Shown here: one piece after another, positions 46,456 to 54,901 of the stretch
Layout: every line of letters begins with the position of its first letter
How positions within the stretch are numbered: position 1 is the first letter of the stretch
From: VFKU01 sp964620045
GTDB taxonomy: Bacteria; Hydrogenedentota; Hydrogenedentia; Hydrogenedentales; GCA-2746185
DNA: 64,000 nucleotides
Direction of reading: 5' to 3'
NCBI GenBank assembly: GCA_964620045.1
Contig: CAZUJL010000007.1
Coordinates: 1-64,000 of the forward strand
Notes under the pieces: generated by a model
What the model saw: the letters and a program-made list of their open reading frames with translations, nothing else
Database searches by the model: none
What the model was told of the DNA's origin: nothing
Program-made: the position numbers and the translations under genes

Positions 46456-49124
46456 GCCGTGTACCCCAGTCCACTGAGAAAAGCGTCAAGTGATTGAAGG
46501 GTCTCTGCACGTGTGTGCTCCAGTTGTTGATTCGACACCGCATACTTGTCCCAGAAGTTGTCTAACGCCTGAATCAACACACGTTTCTCCGCGTTCAGGT
46601 AACGATTGAGCTCTTCGTTCGCGAGATCGTAAATCTTCCTCAGAATCAGGCGCTTCGCTTCGTCATCGGAAAGCTTTCCTCCGATCTCCTCCATGAGCCC
46701 GTCGGTCTTCTCCAGCCGCTCTTCAAGCGCTTTTCTGTCCTTGTTCAGCGCGGTGATTCTCTTTTTATCGGCTTTGTCTTTCGGGTCCAGTTCCTTGAGT
46801 CGAGCGTCAACTTGGGCGATGAGCGCTTTACTCTCCGCCTTGAAGTCTTCGCTACCGACACGCTTGAGTTGCAGCTTGACCTCCAACTCATCTCTCTTGC
46901 CCTTGAGTTCGGCCTTGGCGTCCTTGATGCGCTTATCGATGCCCTTGATGGCCTTGTCCTGCACCCTCAGATTCTTCAATTCTCTCTTTGCCGATTCGCC
47001 TGGTGTATCCTTCAAATCGTCAATCAGGGCCTTGAGGGCCTTCTTCATCACGGCGGCCGTGACTTTTTCATCTTCATCCGGTTCGTAGGCGGCCACTTCC
47101 TGGGCGGCCTCAACTGATTCCGCCAGTTCGCTCTGGGCCTCGCCGATGGCGGCTTCCAGCGTCTCGATTTCGTCGGCCTCGGCCTGGAAGAACTCGGGAA
47201 GGAGGTATTCGTCGGGTATCAGGCCGTGGTGCCAGCCCGTAGCGGCGATGGTCTTGAGGTCGAAGCGAATGTTCTGCCACCAATTGACGAAAACCCCGGC
47301 GCTCTGAAATTCGTCCAGCACACGTAGCGGAACCAGCTTCTTTTTGAGCGTAGTCAGGAGTTCGTGCCGCACCTCGGGCATCGTCTTCCCATCGCGCAAC
47401 CGCGCGAAATCACCCCGCGCTACCGACCACCAGCTTTCGAGGGCATCGTGGTGCGTGGCTAGCGTCTTCGCGAGTGCCGGGTCCGCCTCCAGTGTGGTTT
47501 TGATGGCGGCCTTGCCGTCAAACTCCGGGCGGAAAGCCAGATAGCCCGGACGATCTGGCTGAAAGAACGCATCGGGTTTCACGCCGAACTGCGCGAACTC
47601 GGCCGATTTCGCCTCAACTTCCGATTCCGGAATACCGCCGATGAGGTGGGCCTGGACGTCCTCCGGTTCGGGCTCGGGTGTATTGTCCACGTAACGGCGG
47701 ATGTTTAGGTTGTAATCGTGGTCCTCGGCAATTTCCTTCTTATTGACCAGGCGGCTGTACTTGGGCACTTCAGCCTTGTGCGTGAAGACGTGGTCTATCT
47801 TCTCGATATCTTCGGGCCGAAGTTTGTTCTGGTTCTTGCCCTCCGCGAATTCCCGGTCCGCGTTTATGAAAGCGATCTTGTCGCGTAGCGCGTCCGGTTT
47901 GTTCTTGTTACAAACTAAAACGCAGGCCGGAATGCCCGTGCCGTAGAAGAGTCCAGGCGGCAGGCTGATGATGGCTTCGATGACGTCGTCGTTGATGAAT
48001 ATCTCGCGGATGAGCTTCTCCTTCCCGCCGCGAAACAGCACACCGTGCGGCATGATGGTCGCCATGTGACCGTCGCCCTTAAGGCTGGCCAGCATGTGCT
48101 GCACGAACATGAGATCGGCCTTCTTTCCTGTCTCTGGGCACCACTCGCGAAATCGATTGGTGAACTTCATATTCGCGCGGCTGTAGTTCTGCGAGAACGG
48201 CGGATTCGCCAATACGCGGTCGAATTTTCGTACTTGGCCATTCTCGAGAATCTGCGGGTCCTCAAGCGTGTCGCCGTTCTCAATGGTGAACCGCGTGATG
48301 TTGTGGAGAATCATGTTCATGTTGCAGATGGACCAGACCGTACCATTCGAGTCCTGGCCGTAGAGGGCTAGGTCGTCCTTGTTTTGTCCCTGTTCCTCAA
48401 CGTATTGGTGGGACTGAATCAGGAAGCCGCCGGAACCGCAGGTCGGGTCATATACGGTGTGTCCGGCCTGCGGCTTTGTCAGTTGCACGAGAAGGCGTAC
48501 GACTTCTGCCGGCGTGTAGAACTCGCCGCCCTTCTTCCCGGCACTATCCGCGAAATACTTGATGAGGTACTCGTACGCGGCGCCGAGTAGGTCCGGGAAC
48601 TCGAAATTGTCATTGACCAGTACGAACTGCGGCTGGTTGAAGTGGTCGAGCAGGTCCTTCCATTTCTGGTCGGGAATCTTCGTCTTACCCTTGATGGCAT
48701 TGAAATCGATGTTGTTCTTGAGGACACCAGCGAGGGAATCGTTTTCGTCTTCAATCGCGGCAATGGCCTTGTTGAGCATGTTTCCGATGTCATGCTTCAG
48801 ATGTTTCAGCGGCGGTACCTCGTCGCCGTTTTCGTCTACCCACGATTCGTGCCAGCGGGCACGTGGCGGGACATAGAAGGTCTCGCCGTAGGACGTCTTG
48901 TCATCGAGCAATTCCTTCAACAACTTGGAGTCTTTGATGTGCGCAAAGGTTTTCCTGCGCAGCTGCTCGCGCTTCAGATCGAACTCGTCGGAGAGCCGCT
49001 TGAGAAAGAGCATCCCGAAGATGAATTCCTTGAACTCCGAGGCATCCATCTTGCCGCGCAGGATGTCAGCAGACTTGAAGAGGAAACTCTCGAGCTGCCC
49101 CAATGTGATTTTTTCGTGTTTCAA
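46452..49124 (-). CDS. hsdM: Type I R-M methyltransferase subunit, long form
   Basis: 890 residues, TTG start. An N-terminal helical domain (FLFKSADILRGKMDASEFKE) is followed by the N6-adenine methylase with DPTCGSGGFL (SAM motif) and NPPFSQNY (catalytic NPPF). Most HsdM proteins end near residue 500-550. This one continues with a linker and a long charged coiled coil (about residues 660-840, rich in Lys, Glu, Leu), then a short end domain. The extension may bind HsdS, DNA or the embedded defence proteins. Confidence 0.94.
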   Translation of the reverse strand: MKHEKITLGQLESFLFKSADILRGKMDASEFKEFIFGMLFLKRLSDEFDLKREQLRRKTFAHIKDSKLLKELLDDKTSYGETFYVPPRARWHESWVDENGDEVPPLKHLKHDIGNMLNKAIAAIEDENDSLAGVLKNNIDFNAIKGKTKIPDQKWKDLLDHFNQPQFVLVNDNFEFPDLLGAAYEYLIKYFADSAGKKGGEFYTPAEVVRLLVQLTKPQAGHTVYDPTCGSGGFLIQSHQYVEEQGQNKDDLALYGQDSNGTVWSICNMNMILHNITRFTIENGDTLEDPQILENGQVRKFDRVLANPPFSQNYSRANMKFTNRFREWCPETGKKADLMFVQHMLASLKGDGHMATIMPHGVLFRGGKEKLIREIFINDDVIEAIISLPPGLFYGTGIPACVLVCNKNKPDALRDKIAFINADREFAEGKNQNKLRPEDIEKIDHVFTHKAEVPKYSRLVNKKEIAEDHDYNLNIRRYVDNTPEPEPEDVQAHLIGGIPESEVEAKSAEFAQFGVKPDAFFQPDRPGYLAFRPEFDGKAAIKTTLEADPALAKTLATHHDALESWWSVARGDFARLRDGKTMPEVRHELLTTLKKKLVPLRVLDEFQSAGVFVNWWQNIRFDLKTIAATGWHHGLIPDEYLLPEFFQAEADEIETLEAAIGEAQSELAESVEAAQEVAAYEPDEDEKVTAAVMKKALKALIDDLKDTPGESAKRELKNLRVQDKAIKGIDKRIKDAKAELKGKRDELEVKLQLKRVGSEDFKAESKALIAQVDARLKELDPKDKADKKRITALNKDRKALEERLEKTDGLMEEIGGKLSDDEAKRLILRKIYDLANEELNRYLNAEKRVLIQALDNFWDKYAVSNQQLEHTRAETLQSLDAFLSGLGYTA

Positions 49125-49136
49125 CTCGGCCGTGTC

Positions 49137-49349
49137 CTAAAGTTTCAGCGAACCACGCTTCGTCATTTTCGTGCAGAATTCGTCGAACTGTGCTTTCGCC
49201 AGTTTCGACGGTTTTACTTTGCCATTCTCCCAGCGATTAACCGTTGCGAAGCTGACGCCGAGTGCGCGCGCCAGGTCCTCTTGGCTCAAAGACAGCTGTG
49301 TTCGAACGGCCTTAACTAGACCCCGGAACTCAGAATTCTTAGCACTCAT
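49137..49349 (-). CDS. XRE-family helix-turn-helix regulator
   Basis: 70 residues, nearly all a Cro/CI-type HTH: RTQLSLSQEDLARALGVSFA and TVNRWENGKVKPS. It is the first gene of the defence operon and lies 12 bases before hsdM, so it probably acts as the control protein that times restriction after methylation. A TTATAC box about 35-60 bases before the start could be the promoter and operator. Confidence 0.85.
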   Translation of the reverse strand: MSAKNSEFRGLVKAVRTQLSLSQEDLARALGVSFATVNRWENGKVKPSKLAKAQFDEFCTKMTKRGSLKL

Positions 49350-49639
49350 TCGACAGGGGTGCTCCCACGCAGCCTACATGAATGTTCGAATCGTATAACA
49401 TCTGTTAGAACACCTGCAATGCGAGACAATCGAGGGGAACTCACAAAGAGAAATAGCCCGCGCAGCGACGGGCAGAGACTCCACAAGTCTCATCTATGCT
49501 ATTTCGACGCACCACCTCGTTGGGGTATGAATCCAACAACAAGTTGGTCCCCTGTAAGACCCGGAGAGCAACACGAGCGTGCGCTGCGGAATTCGCTCGA
49601 ACGAAAACGCTCAGTGTGCTCTTCCAAAAAACAGCCTAT
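49350..49639. other. Intergenic region between defence operon and archaeal-like block
   Basis: About 290 bases. It should hold the leftward promoter of the XRE-hsdM operon (TTATAC near 49395 on the minus strand). A small hairpin GAGACT / AGTCTC sits near 49471-49487. No gene is supported. The change in promoter style takes place here, so it is one of the places to check for a junction. Confidence 0.4.
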
Positions 49640-49855
49640 CTAGAAGTCGTATCCATTTTCGACATCGAATAGATCACGAGGATCCATGCCGTTCTCGGTC
49701 GACAGATTGTCCAGCGTCTCGCGAAGAAGATCGTAGAGGTCTTCCAGTCGATTGGCGATATCGCCTACCTCGCCGAGAAGTATCTGAATCTTCTCATCAA
49801 TGCTTCTTGCCGCGTCAAACGGCAGTTCGGAATGTCCATTTGTTTTGTTTGTCAT
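49640..49855 (-). CDS. Small acidic helical protein (unknown)
   Basis: 71 residues, acidic, with a helical heptad-like stretch IQILLGEVGDIANRLEDLY and DLLRETLDNL. No ribosome site precedes the ATG. Instead an archaeal-type TATA box is centred 29 bases upstream, so the mRNA would start about 3 bases before the ATG (leaderless). The function is unknown; size and helix content would fit a small regulator or antitoxin-like protein. Confidence 0.6.
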   Translation of the reverse strand: MTNKTNGHSELPFDAARSIDEKIQILLGEVGDIANRLEDLYDLLRETLDNLSTENGMDPRDLFDVENGYDF

Positions 49856-49879
49856 TGTATGAGGACGACGCGCCGTTAC

Positions 49880-49887
49880 TATTTAAG
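49880..49887 (-). promoter_or_regulatory. Archaeal-type TATA box of the 71-residue gene
   Basis: CTTAAATA on the minus strand, centred about 29 bases before the ATG at 49855. This is the spacing at which archaeal RNA polymerase would start about 3 bases before the ATG. The BRE position upstream (CACAATT) is only partly purine-rich. Confidence 0.5.
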
Positions 49888-50014
49888 AATTGTGGCGATG
49901 AACTGATCTATTTCAAAGAGCGCCTGCATTCTTGAGAGTCCAATTTGTCAGTGAACAATGGCGAGAATACCTGCCTTCCGAAAAGTGAGAGTTGCTGATC
50001 GGGAGTCTCTGCCG

Positions 50015-50030
50015 GCGAAAGATTTAAATA
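50015..50030 (+). promoter_or_regulatory. BRE/TATA element with no ORF behind it
   Basis: GCGAAAGATTTAAATA: a purine-rich CGAAAG directly before ATTTAAATA, the strongest BRE/TATA match in the window. The expected transcript start is about 50052 on the plus strand. The next 50 bases include a small stem CGTCG / CGACG. No start codon opens a frame of useful length, so a non-coding RNA or a long leader of the 50515 operon is possible. Confidence 0.5.
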
Positions 50031-50442
50031 CCTGCGAGCCTTAGCAGGAGAAGCGTCGAAGCGACGACGGAAAACAACTTGGGTCTCTACGTATAACACT
50101 AAACGCACGAGACAGTCGGGTCTGTTGTCCGAAGCACCTCAGCGCTAGCGGTTATTCCGCCCGTTCCGCCCGGAACAAGGGATATTCCGCTGTACAGGAT
50201 CGTTCGACTCACTTTTCTCTGTAGCGATAGCTCGCTTTCTCAGAAGTTCACTCTAGGTTCATTCTCTATCGCCCCCATATTCTCAATGTGCTGCGCGGCT
50301 CGTTGGCAGCATGCTCCGCGCCGACGGCAAATCCACTTTTGACTGTTTGGCTCACTGGAGGCCCTGCGAACGGACACGCGCTACTCGCCTCAAAGGCGTT
50401 GTTCGCCGTTCTTCAGGCCCCCGTGGCAACTCAGCCAAAGGG

Positions 50443-50452
50443 TTTATATATA
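50443..50452 (+). promoter_or_regulatory. TATA box of the 50515 operon
   Basis: TTTATATATA preceded by CCAAAGG. The expected start is about 50473, giving a leader of about 42 bases with a good ribosome site (ATAGGAGGAA, 50496-50504) before the ATG at 50515. Unlike the other units here, this one is therefore leadered. Confidence 0.55.
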
Positions 50453-50514
50453 CGTGTCTCTTTGTCGATCGTAACGGATAGGTACATCCAATCGATAGGA
50501 GGAATAAGTGGAAT

Positions 50515-50814
50515 ATGTCTAGTAAACCAGATGCAGTATTCAAGGTAGGTGCGGTGCGCGCGTCCGTGTTCATCAACACGTTTATGCGCGACGGCAAGGA
50601 AGTGCCACTTCCCAAAGTCGTTCTCGAAGTTCGGTACAAAGACAAAACCGGCGAATGGAGGGGTACGAACAGTCTTAGTATCAATGAGCTACCCAAGGCG
50701 GTCCTCGCGCTTGAGAAGGCCTTCGAGTATCTCACCGCCCGAAAGCCAGCCGAAAAGTCTTTGGACCTAGCAGAGCCACAAGATCATTTCGATGTTCGTG
50801 TGGAAAAGATTTAA
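50515..50814 (+). CDS. PC4-like/small DNA-binding protein (tentative)
   Basis: 99 residues, strand-rich: FKVGAVRASVFINTFM, VVLEVRYKDKTGEWRGTNSL and LPKAVLALEKAFEYL. Proteins with the VGAVRASVF...YKDK.G.W...LPKA plan occur in mobile elements of bacteria and archaea and may fold like PC4/whirly single-strand DNA binders (recollection and inference, not searched). It is the first gene of a ten-gene rightward run that reaches 57747. Confidence 0.5.
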   Translation: MSSKPDAVFKVGAVRASVFINTFMRDGKEVPLPKVVLEVRYKDKTGEWRGTNSLSINELPKAVLALEKAFEYLTARKPAEKSLDLAEPQDHFDVRVEKI

Positions 50815-50854
50815 GTAGTCCCGTGTCCTTGATTCCAGAAAGGAGGTGATAGCA

Positions 50855-51016
50855 ATGACACGAGGAAGACCGCCCAAATGCCCGTATTGCGCGAGCCTGG
50901 CCACGCGGCCCAAGGGCTTTCGGCAAACGGTGAGGTTGGGCAAGCGTCGCTTGCGCGTATGCACGCAGTGCAAGCGGCGATTTACGCAAGGCAAGCAACA
51001 CACGCAGCAGCTGTAG
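50855..51016 (+). CDS. Small zinc-ribbon protein
   Basis: 53 residues with KCPYCAS and VCTQCKRRF, a four-cysteine zinc ribbon of the kind found in transposase-associated or transcription-related small proteins. It is strongly basic (Arg/Lys). A near-perfect ribosome site AAAGGAGGTGAT ends 4 bases before the ATG. It probably binds nucleic acid. It lies 40 bases after the 50515 gene, in the same direction. Confidence 0.7.
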   Translation: MTRGRPPKCPYCASLATRPKGFRQTVRLGKRRLRVCTQCKRRFTQGKQHTQQL

Positions 51017-51122
51017 TTCCCGCCCGTAAGTCTCGTTTTTTGTTTCCTTTCTTTCACTTTTTCTAACCACAAATGCCCGGACAGGCGAAGTGTGTCTGCC
51101 TGGGCTACTAGGAGGATCGACC

Positions 51123-51959
51123 ATGAATTTCTTCGGCAAACACGCTCACGAAGTCGCAGAGCGAATCCTGGAAGCATTCCGGTGCCCGGAACAACTTCCG
51201 AAGGCGCTGGCTCCCGTGTTCATTCGGCGCGAAGACGGAACGCCGTGCCGTAACTGGAGTTGGCACAACCAATTGTTGGTGGCGCTCTGTGGTACATGCG
51301 ACGCACGCGGATTTCGTCAGTGGATCCAGGCGGGCCGACACGTGCGCAAGGGAAGCCGGGCAATCTGGATTCTGGCTCCGTGCCTGAAGACATTGAAGGA
51401 CACAGGCGATGCTGGCTCGAAGACGGAGAGGCAAGTTCTCATCGGATTCAGGACCGTGCCGGTCTTTGCGGTGGAGGACACCGATGGCGAGCCTTTGCCC
51501 GACGACTCAAGACGGTACCGTTCCTGGATGGAGGCGCTTCCGCTTGCAGAGGTTGCTCGTACTTGGGGCATCCACGTGGATGTGTTCGGCCACGCGCCAG
51601 GCGACCCGCTGGGGTACTACCGGTATTCCGCATCGGGGAACCAAGCCATCATGCTGGGCGTGGAGAACCTCAGCACTTGGGCGCATGAACTCGTACACGC
51701 GGCGGACCACCGTCTCACAGGCCTGCAAGGAGAGAGTTGGTGCAAAGAGATAGTGGCCGAACTCGGGAGCGCCATTCTGCTGGAGTGTGTCGGCCAGGAA
51801 CAACAGGCGGACCTAGGCGGTGCCTACGACTACATCGCGCGGCACGCGAACGAGGTCAGGTCACCGGTTGTAAAAGCTTGCATAGAGGTGCTCGATCGTA
51901 GCTGTGCCTGCGTCGCGATGATTCTTGAAACCGCCCAGCAAGCCATTGCCGCGCACTAG
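51123..51959 (+). CDS. ArdC-like antirestriction protein / zinc peptidase
   Basis: 278 residues from the ATG at 51123 (AGGAGG before it). The N-terminal ArdC domain has SWHNQLLVAL, RQWIQAGRHVRKGSRAIWIL and VFAVEDTDGEPLP. The C-terminal part has the zinc motif HELVH in LSTWAHELVHAADHRL (about residue 188), then LGSAILLECVG. ArdC proteins ride on conjugative plasmids and protect incoming single-stranded DNA from restriction. That fits a mobile origin of this block and its position beside a large restriction operon. Confidence 0.85.
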   Translation: MNFFGKHAHEVAERILEAFRCPEQLPKALAPVFIRREDGTPCRNWSWHNQLLVALCGTCDARGFRQWIQAGRHVRKGSRAIWILAPCLKTLKDTGDAGSKTERQVLIGFRTVPVFAVEDTDGEPLPDDSRRYRSWMEALPLAEVARTWGIHVDVFGHAPGDPLGYYRYSASGNQAIMLGVENLSTWAHELVHAADHRLTGLQGESWCKEIVAELGSAILLECVGQEQQADLGGAYDYIARHANEVRSPVVKACIEVLDRSCACVAMILETAQQAIAAH

Positions 51960-52069
51960 GCGAATTGAGTTCTCGTCGATTCGCATCCCTTTCAGACGAC
52001 GCGTTAGCGCGCGATTCCCGCCGGATGCGGTGTAACTGCGACAAACCAACAAACAGGAGGAACAAAGGT

Positions 52070-52312
52070 ATGAGTACGCAAGAGAAGAACCACATCACGG
52101 TCCTTACACGTCACGTGGCGCAATCGCTTTTGCCGGACCAAGTCTGCCGGGCCCTTCAGCACTTTCATTCGGCGATGCGCGTCCAGGATCCGGAGAACCC
52201 CAATCTCTGGACGACCCAGATCGATGGCTGGACGCTGTGGGCCGTGCTGGACGAGGGTGCCGGACCGAACGGCGAGGACGTCGTAACCATCCTCTTTCCC
52301 GAGGACTACTGA
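52070..52312 (+). CDS. Small protein of unknown function
   Basis: 80 residues; AGGAGG lies 10 bases before the ATG. Sequence features are an N-terminal helix HVAQSLLPDQVCRALQHFHS, then strands around TTQIDGWTLWAVLDEG and an acidic end. No known motif was recognised. It lies 110 bases after the ArdC-like gene and 12 before the next, so it is part of the same operon. Confidence 0.6.
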   Translation: MSTQEKNHITVLTRHVAQSLLPDQVCRALQHFHSAMRVQDPENPNLWTTQIDGWTLWAVLDEGAGPNGEDVVTILFPEDY

Positions 52313-52324
52313 GGAGAAACATCA

Positions 52325-52846
52325 ATGAAAACCCGAGTGCTAACCATCAAGCAACGTATCTACCAGAGTGAATTACTTCCCGCCGTGGAAACGTCCGACC
52401 CAAGACTCCGCGAAGTCATCGCGTGGGCGGATAACAACCCTGCCGTCTGGAGAATAGTAAGTGGAGGTCGCAGCAAGGCCTTTGGCCCGAACTCGAGTGT
52501 GTACATCGGTTGGGCACAACGAAGTATGGCGCCGGAAGCGATGCTTGAGCGGGCCCGGCATTTCCGATCGCTCGTCGTGGAAACGGAACAGCACGTCGTG
52601 GGTCCCTCGATCTTCGCCTGGTGTGCCAAGTTTACTTTCGCGCACGTAGGCGACCGAGGGTTCACAGGGGGGTTTTTCCAGCAACACGATGAGCACTACG
52701 CCCGGAATTGCCTCGTACTCGACTACACCCCAGATCTCTTCTCTGAGGTGCTAGCGATGTTCAAGGCATGGATGGACCCCTATTACCAAACGCAGAGAAT
52801 CACCGTGGATGGCCGCGTGGTCTGGGTCGTAGAGAAAGGGGCTTGA
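52325..52846 (+). CDS. Protein of unknown function
   Basis: 173 residues, no signal peptide or membrane helix. It contains many aromatic residues (SVYIGWAQRSM, FAWCAKFTFAH, HYARNCLVLDY) but no metal-site or nucleotide motif that I recognise. GAGGAG precedes the start. The stop (TGA) is 3 bases before the next gene. It occurs only as part of the operon of small unknown genes between ardC and the vWA gene. Confidence 0.6.
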   Translation: MKTRVLTIKQRIYQSELLPAVETSDPRLREVIAWADNNPAVWRIVSGGRSKAFGPNSSVYIGWAQRSMAPEAMLERARHFRSLVVETEQHVVGPSIFAWCAKFTFAHVGDRGFTGGFFQQHDEHYARNCLVLDYTPDLFSEVLAMFKAWMDPYYQTQRITVDGRVVWVVEKGA

Positions 52847-52849
52847 GCC

Positions 52850-53131
52850 ATGGGCGACGCATCGGACGAAGCCGACCTGGATCGGTTCATGAGGTCCGTG
52901 GCCGGCCGTGCGTATCTGGACGAGATAGTAAGAATGCTGAAGGACCGGAAAATCATCGAGATAAGCTTCAGAAATCAGGTCCACGCAATTGTGACGCGGC
53001 TGCATCTTGATGATGGAGGCGCCTTCGACCTTTGGCAACCGAGTTTGAGTTTTGAGGCGGTGCAGGAGGCCTATGAAGAGTCGATAGAGGAAGAATACTA
53101 CAAGGACTATCCGGACCGACGTCCCGCATAG
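52850..53131 (+). CDS. Small acidic protein of unknown function
   Basis: 93 residues, acidic, mostly helical; the C-terminus FEAVQEAYEESIEEEYYKDY is a charged helix rich in Glu and Tyr. No family was recognised. It is tightly coupled to the gene before it (3-base gap). Confidence 0.55.
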   Translation: MGDASDEADLDRFMRSVAGRAYLDEIVRMLKDRKIIEISFRNQVHAIVTRLHLDDGGAFDLWQPSLSFEAVQEAYEESIEEEYYKDYPDRRPA

Positions 53132-53255
53132 TTCAAGAAGAAAAGAAGCGAAAGTAGTTGGAACTGGGCCATGTGACTCCCGCCGGGATCCGCGTGGCCT
53201 TTCGTGTTTTACAACGCGCCGGCGCCCAAGCGTGCCCGCGCAAGGAGACAGGAAC

Positions 53256-54548
53256 ATGAAAATTACATTGGAGACTGTTCGGGACACGCTGCGTCGTGCG
53301 TTCGGACGGGAAAGTCACATCGCGTCGATCATCCGGGCGGTGGAACCCGACGAGACCTGTTCGACCGCGTGCATCTGCGCAGCCGGAACCATGAAATACA
53401 ACCCACGGTTCGTGAACAGCTACGTGGGGCTTGCCGAGGACCAGTTTTGCCTCATCGCCCATGAGTTGATGCACCCGTTATTCGGGCACTTCACCTTTGG
53501 TGGCGGCAGGATTGAGAACCTGGCGGCGGACATTGTTATCAACGCAACGCTGAGCCAACTCTTCGCGAAAGCCTCTGGAGACGGCAGTCTGTTCAAGCGG
53601 TACTACAAGCCGATGGGCTGGGAGGGACTCTTGCGGCCGGAAAGCCGCATGAGCGAGAGCCGGTTCAGTCGGTTGTACGACGCTTTCTACCGCGACGCGT
53701 GCCACCGACAAGCGCTCAGCACCGGCGAAGTCATCCACACGTTGAAAATCCTGTGTCCTGAGCAAGAGCCAGACCTGCCACAACTCATCGGAAGTCACGG
53801 CGAGTCGGCTGAAAAGGGTACCACTCTATGGCCGGCGGATGTGGTCGAGATGATCGTCCAGGACTTCAGGAAGGCGGTAGAGAGCGACGCGGCGAAGCGC
53901 GCTGGCTCGAATACTGGGCTGTATCTGCAATTCCTCGACGTATTGAGGTCGAACCAGACCCTCAATCGCAAGACGCTTGGGCAGTACGTCACCCGCCGCA
54001 GGCGGGACCGGTTCAAGACCGTGGGGGCCATGGAACGGCGCAACGCCTGTTCTGCGGTCCCGGTACGGCCTAGCCGCCGTGATCTTGTATTACTTGGCGC
54101 GGGAATTCTCCCGCTTCATTTCCGCATGGAGAGGCGGCGGCCGCAAGAGAAGAACGAGGGTCTCGCGATCTATCTCGACGTGAGCGGAAGCGTGAATGAA
54201 CACTTGCCGCAGGTCGTGGGGGCGTTGCGGGGTCTTCGCCGGGAACTGACGTCGGTGTATCTATTCAGCAATCGTGTTGTGGAGACGCCGTTCGCGAAGT
54301 TGCTGGGGGGCCAGATTGAGACGACCTTCGGAACGGATTTCGATTGCATCGCGGAATCGATTCTCGAACAGCGGCTGGAGACCGCCATCGTCCTCACGGA
54401 CGGCTACGCGAGTTTGGGTCGCGATCGGGCCGCAGAACTGAAGAATCTGGGAACTAGGATTCTCGTTGTGCTTTTCGGAGGCAAGCGAGACTGTCCTGAG
54501 TTTGCACCTTTCGGCGAGACGCTGCAGCTTGCGGACGTATGTTGCTGA
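53256..54548 (+). CDS. DUF2201-type vWA protein with metallopeptidase-like domain
   Basis: 430 residues. The N-terminal domain has a zinc-protease motif HELMH (about 69-73) in CLIAHELMHPLFGHF, then DIVINATLSQL. The C-terminal domain is von Willebrand A-like with the metal site DVSGSVN near 307 and VLTDGYASL. This two-domain plan is the DUF2201 family, usually encoded next to a MoxR-type AAA ATPase, as here. AAGGAG precedes the ATG at 53256; the upstream in-frame codon at 53232 has no ribosome site. Confidence 0.85.
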   Translation: MKITLETVRDTLRRAFGRESHIASIIRAVEPDETCSTACICAAGTMKYNPRFVNSYVGLAEDQFCLIAHELMHPLFGHFTFGGGRIENLAADIVINATLSQLFAKASGDGSLFKRYYKPMGWEGLLRPESRMSESRFSRLYDAFYRDACHRQALSTGEVIHTLKILCPEQEPDLPQLIGSHGESAEKGTTLWPADVVEMIVQDFRKAVESDAAKRAGSNTGLYLQFLDVLRSNQTLNRKTLGQYVTRRRRDRFKTVGAMERRNACSAVPVRPSRRDLVLLGAGILPLHFRMERRRPQEKNEGLAIYLDVSGSVNEHLPQVVGALRGLRRELTSVYLFSNRVVETPFAKLLGGQIETTFGTDFDCIAESILEQRLETAIVLTDGYASLGRDRAAELKNLGTRILVVLFGGKRDCPEFAPFGETLQLADVCC

Positions 54549-54625
54549 ATAGCCGCGTGCCCGGGCCAAATCCCATCGGTTCGGTACAGGATGTTACGTT
54601 CCATTCAAGAGTAGGAGGAGAGAGC

Positions 54626-54820
54626 ATGAACCTTTTCGTCGGAATCGAGAAATGCGAGGGCCTGATTTCCCAGGTTAGGGTATTTGCGAGTAGGCAATCG
54701 GCCAAGGAGGCGGAAGCGTTGTGGCTCTGTTCGCAGGAGATTCACGACCGAGAGACTCGCGAGAGCAAGGCAATTGGCGGAACCGAGTTCCTCATTCGTG
54801 AGGGACCGCTTCTTCCTTGA
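54626..54820 (+). CDS. Small protein of unknown function
   Basis: 64 residues between the vWA and MoxR genes; AGGAGGAGAG precedes the ATG at 54626. Mixed helix and strand, with SRQSAKEAEALWLCSQEIHD as a likely helix. No motif was recognised. Its place between two partners that normally sit side by side suggests a role in the same complex or simple insertion. Confidence 0.5.
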   Translation: MNLFVGIEKCEGLISQVRVFASRQSAKEAEALWLCSQEIHDRETRESKAIGGTEFLIREGPLLP

Positions 54821-54901
54821 TAGTCACTAACGCGCAGCACCGAGGGGCGTCTTCACGTGAAGGCGCCTCTCGTTTTTTTCATTCAACCAAGGAGACAGAA
54901 C

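Larger units (their letters stand above)
49856..50514. other. Long gene-free control region of the archaeal-like block
   Basis: About 660 bases between divergent units. It holds three TATA-like elements (49880-49887 minus, 50021-50030 plus, 50443-50452 plus) and no ORF with a start signal. A transcript from the middle element would run through 400 bases without a clear reading frame. Confidence 0.5.
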
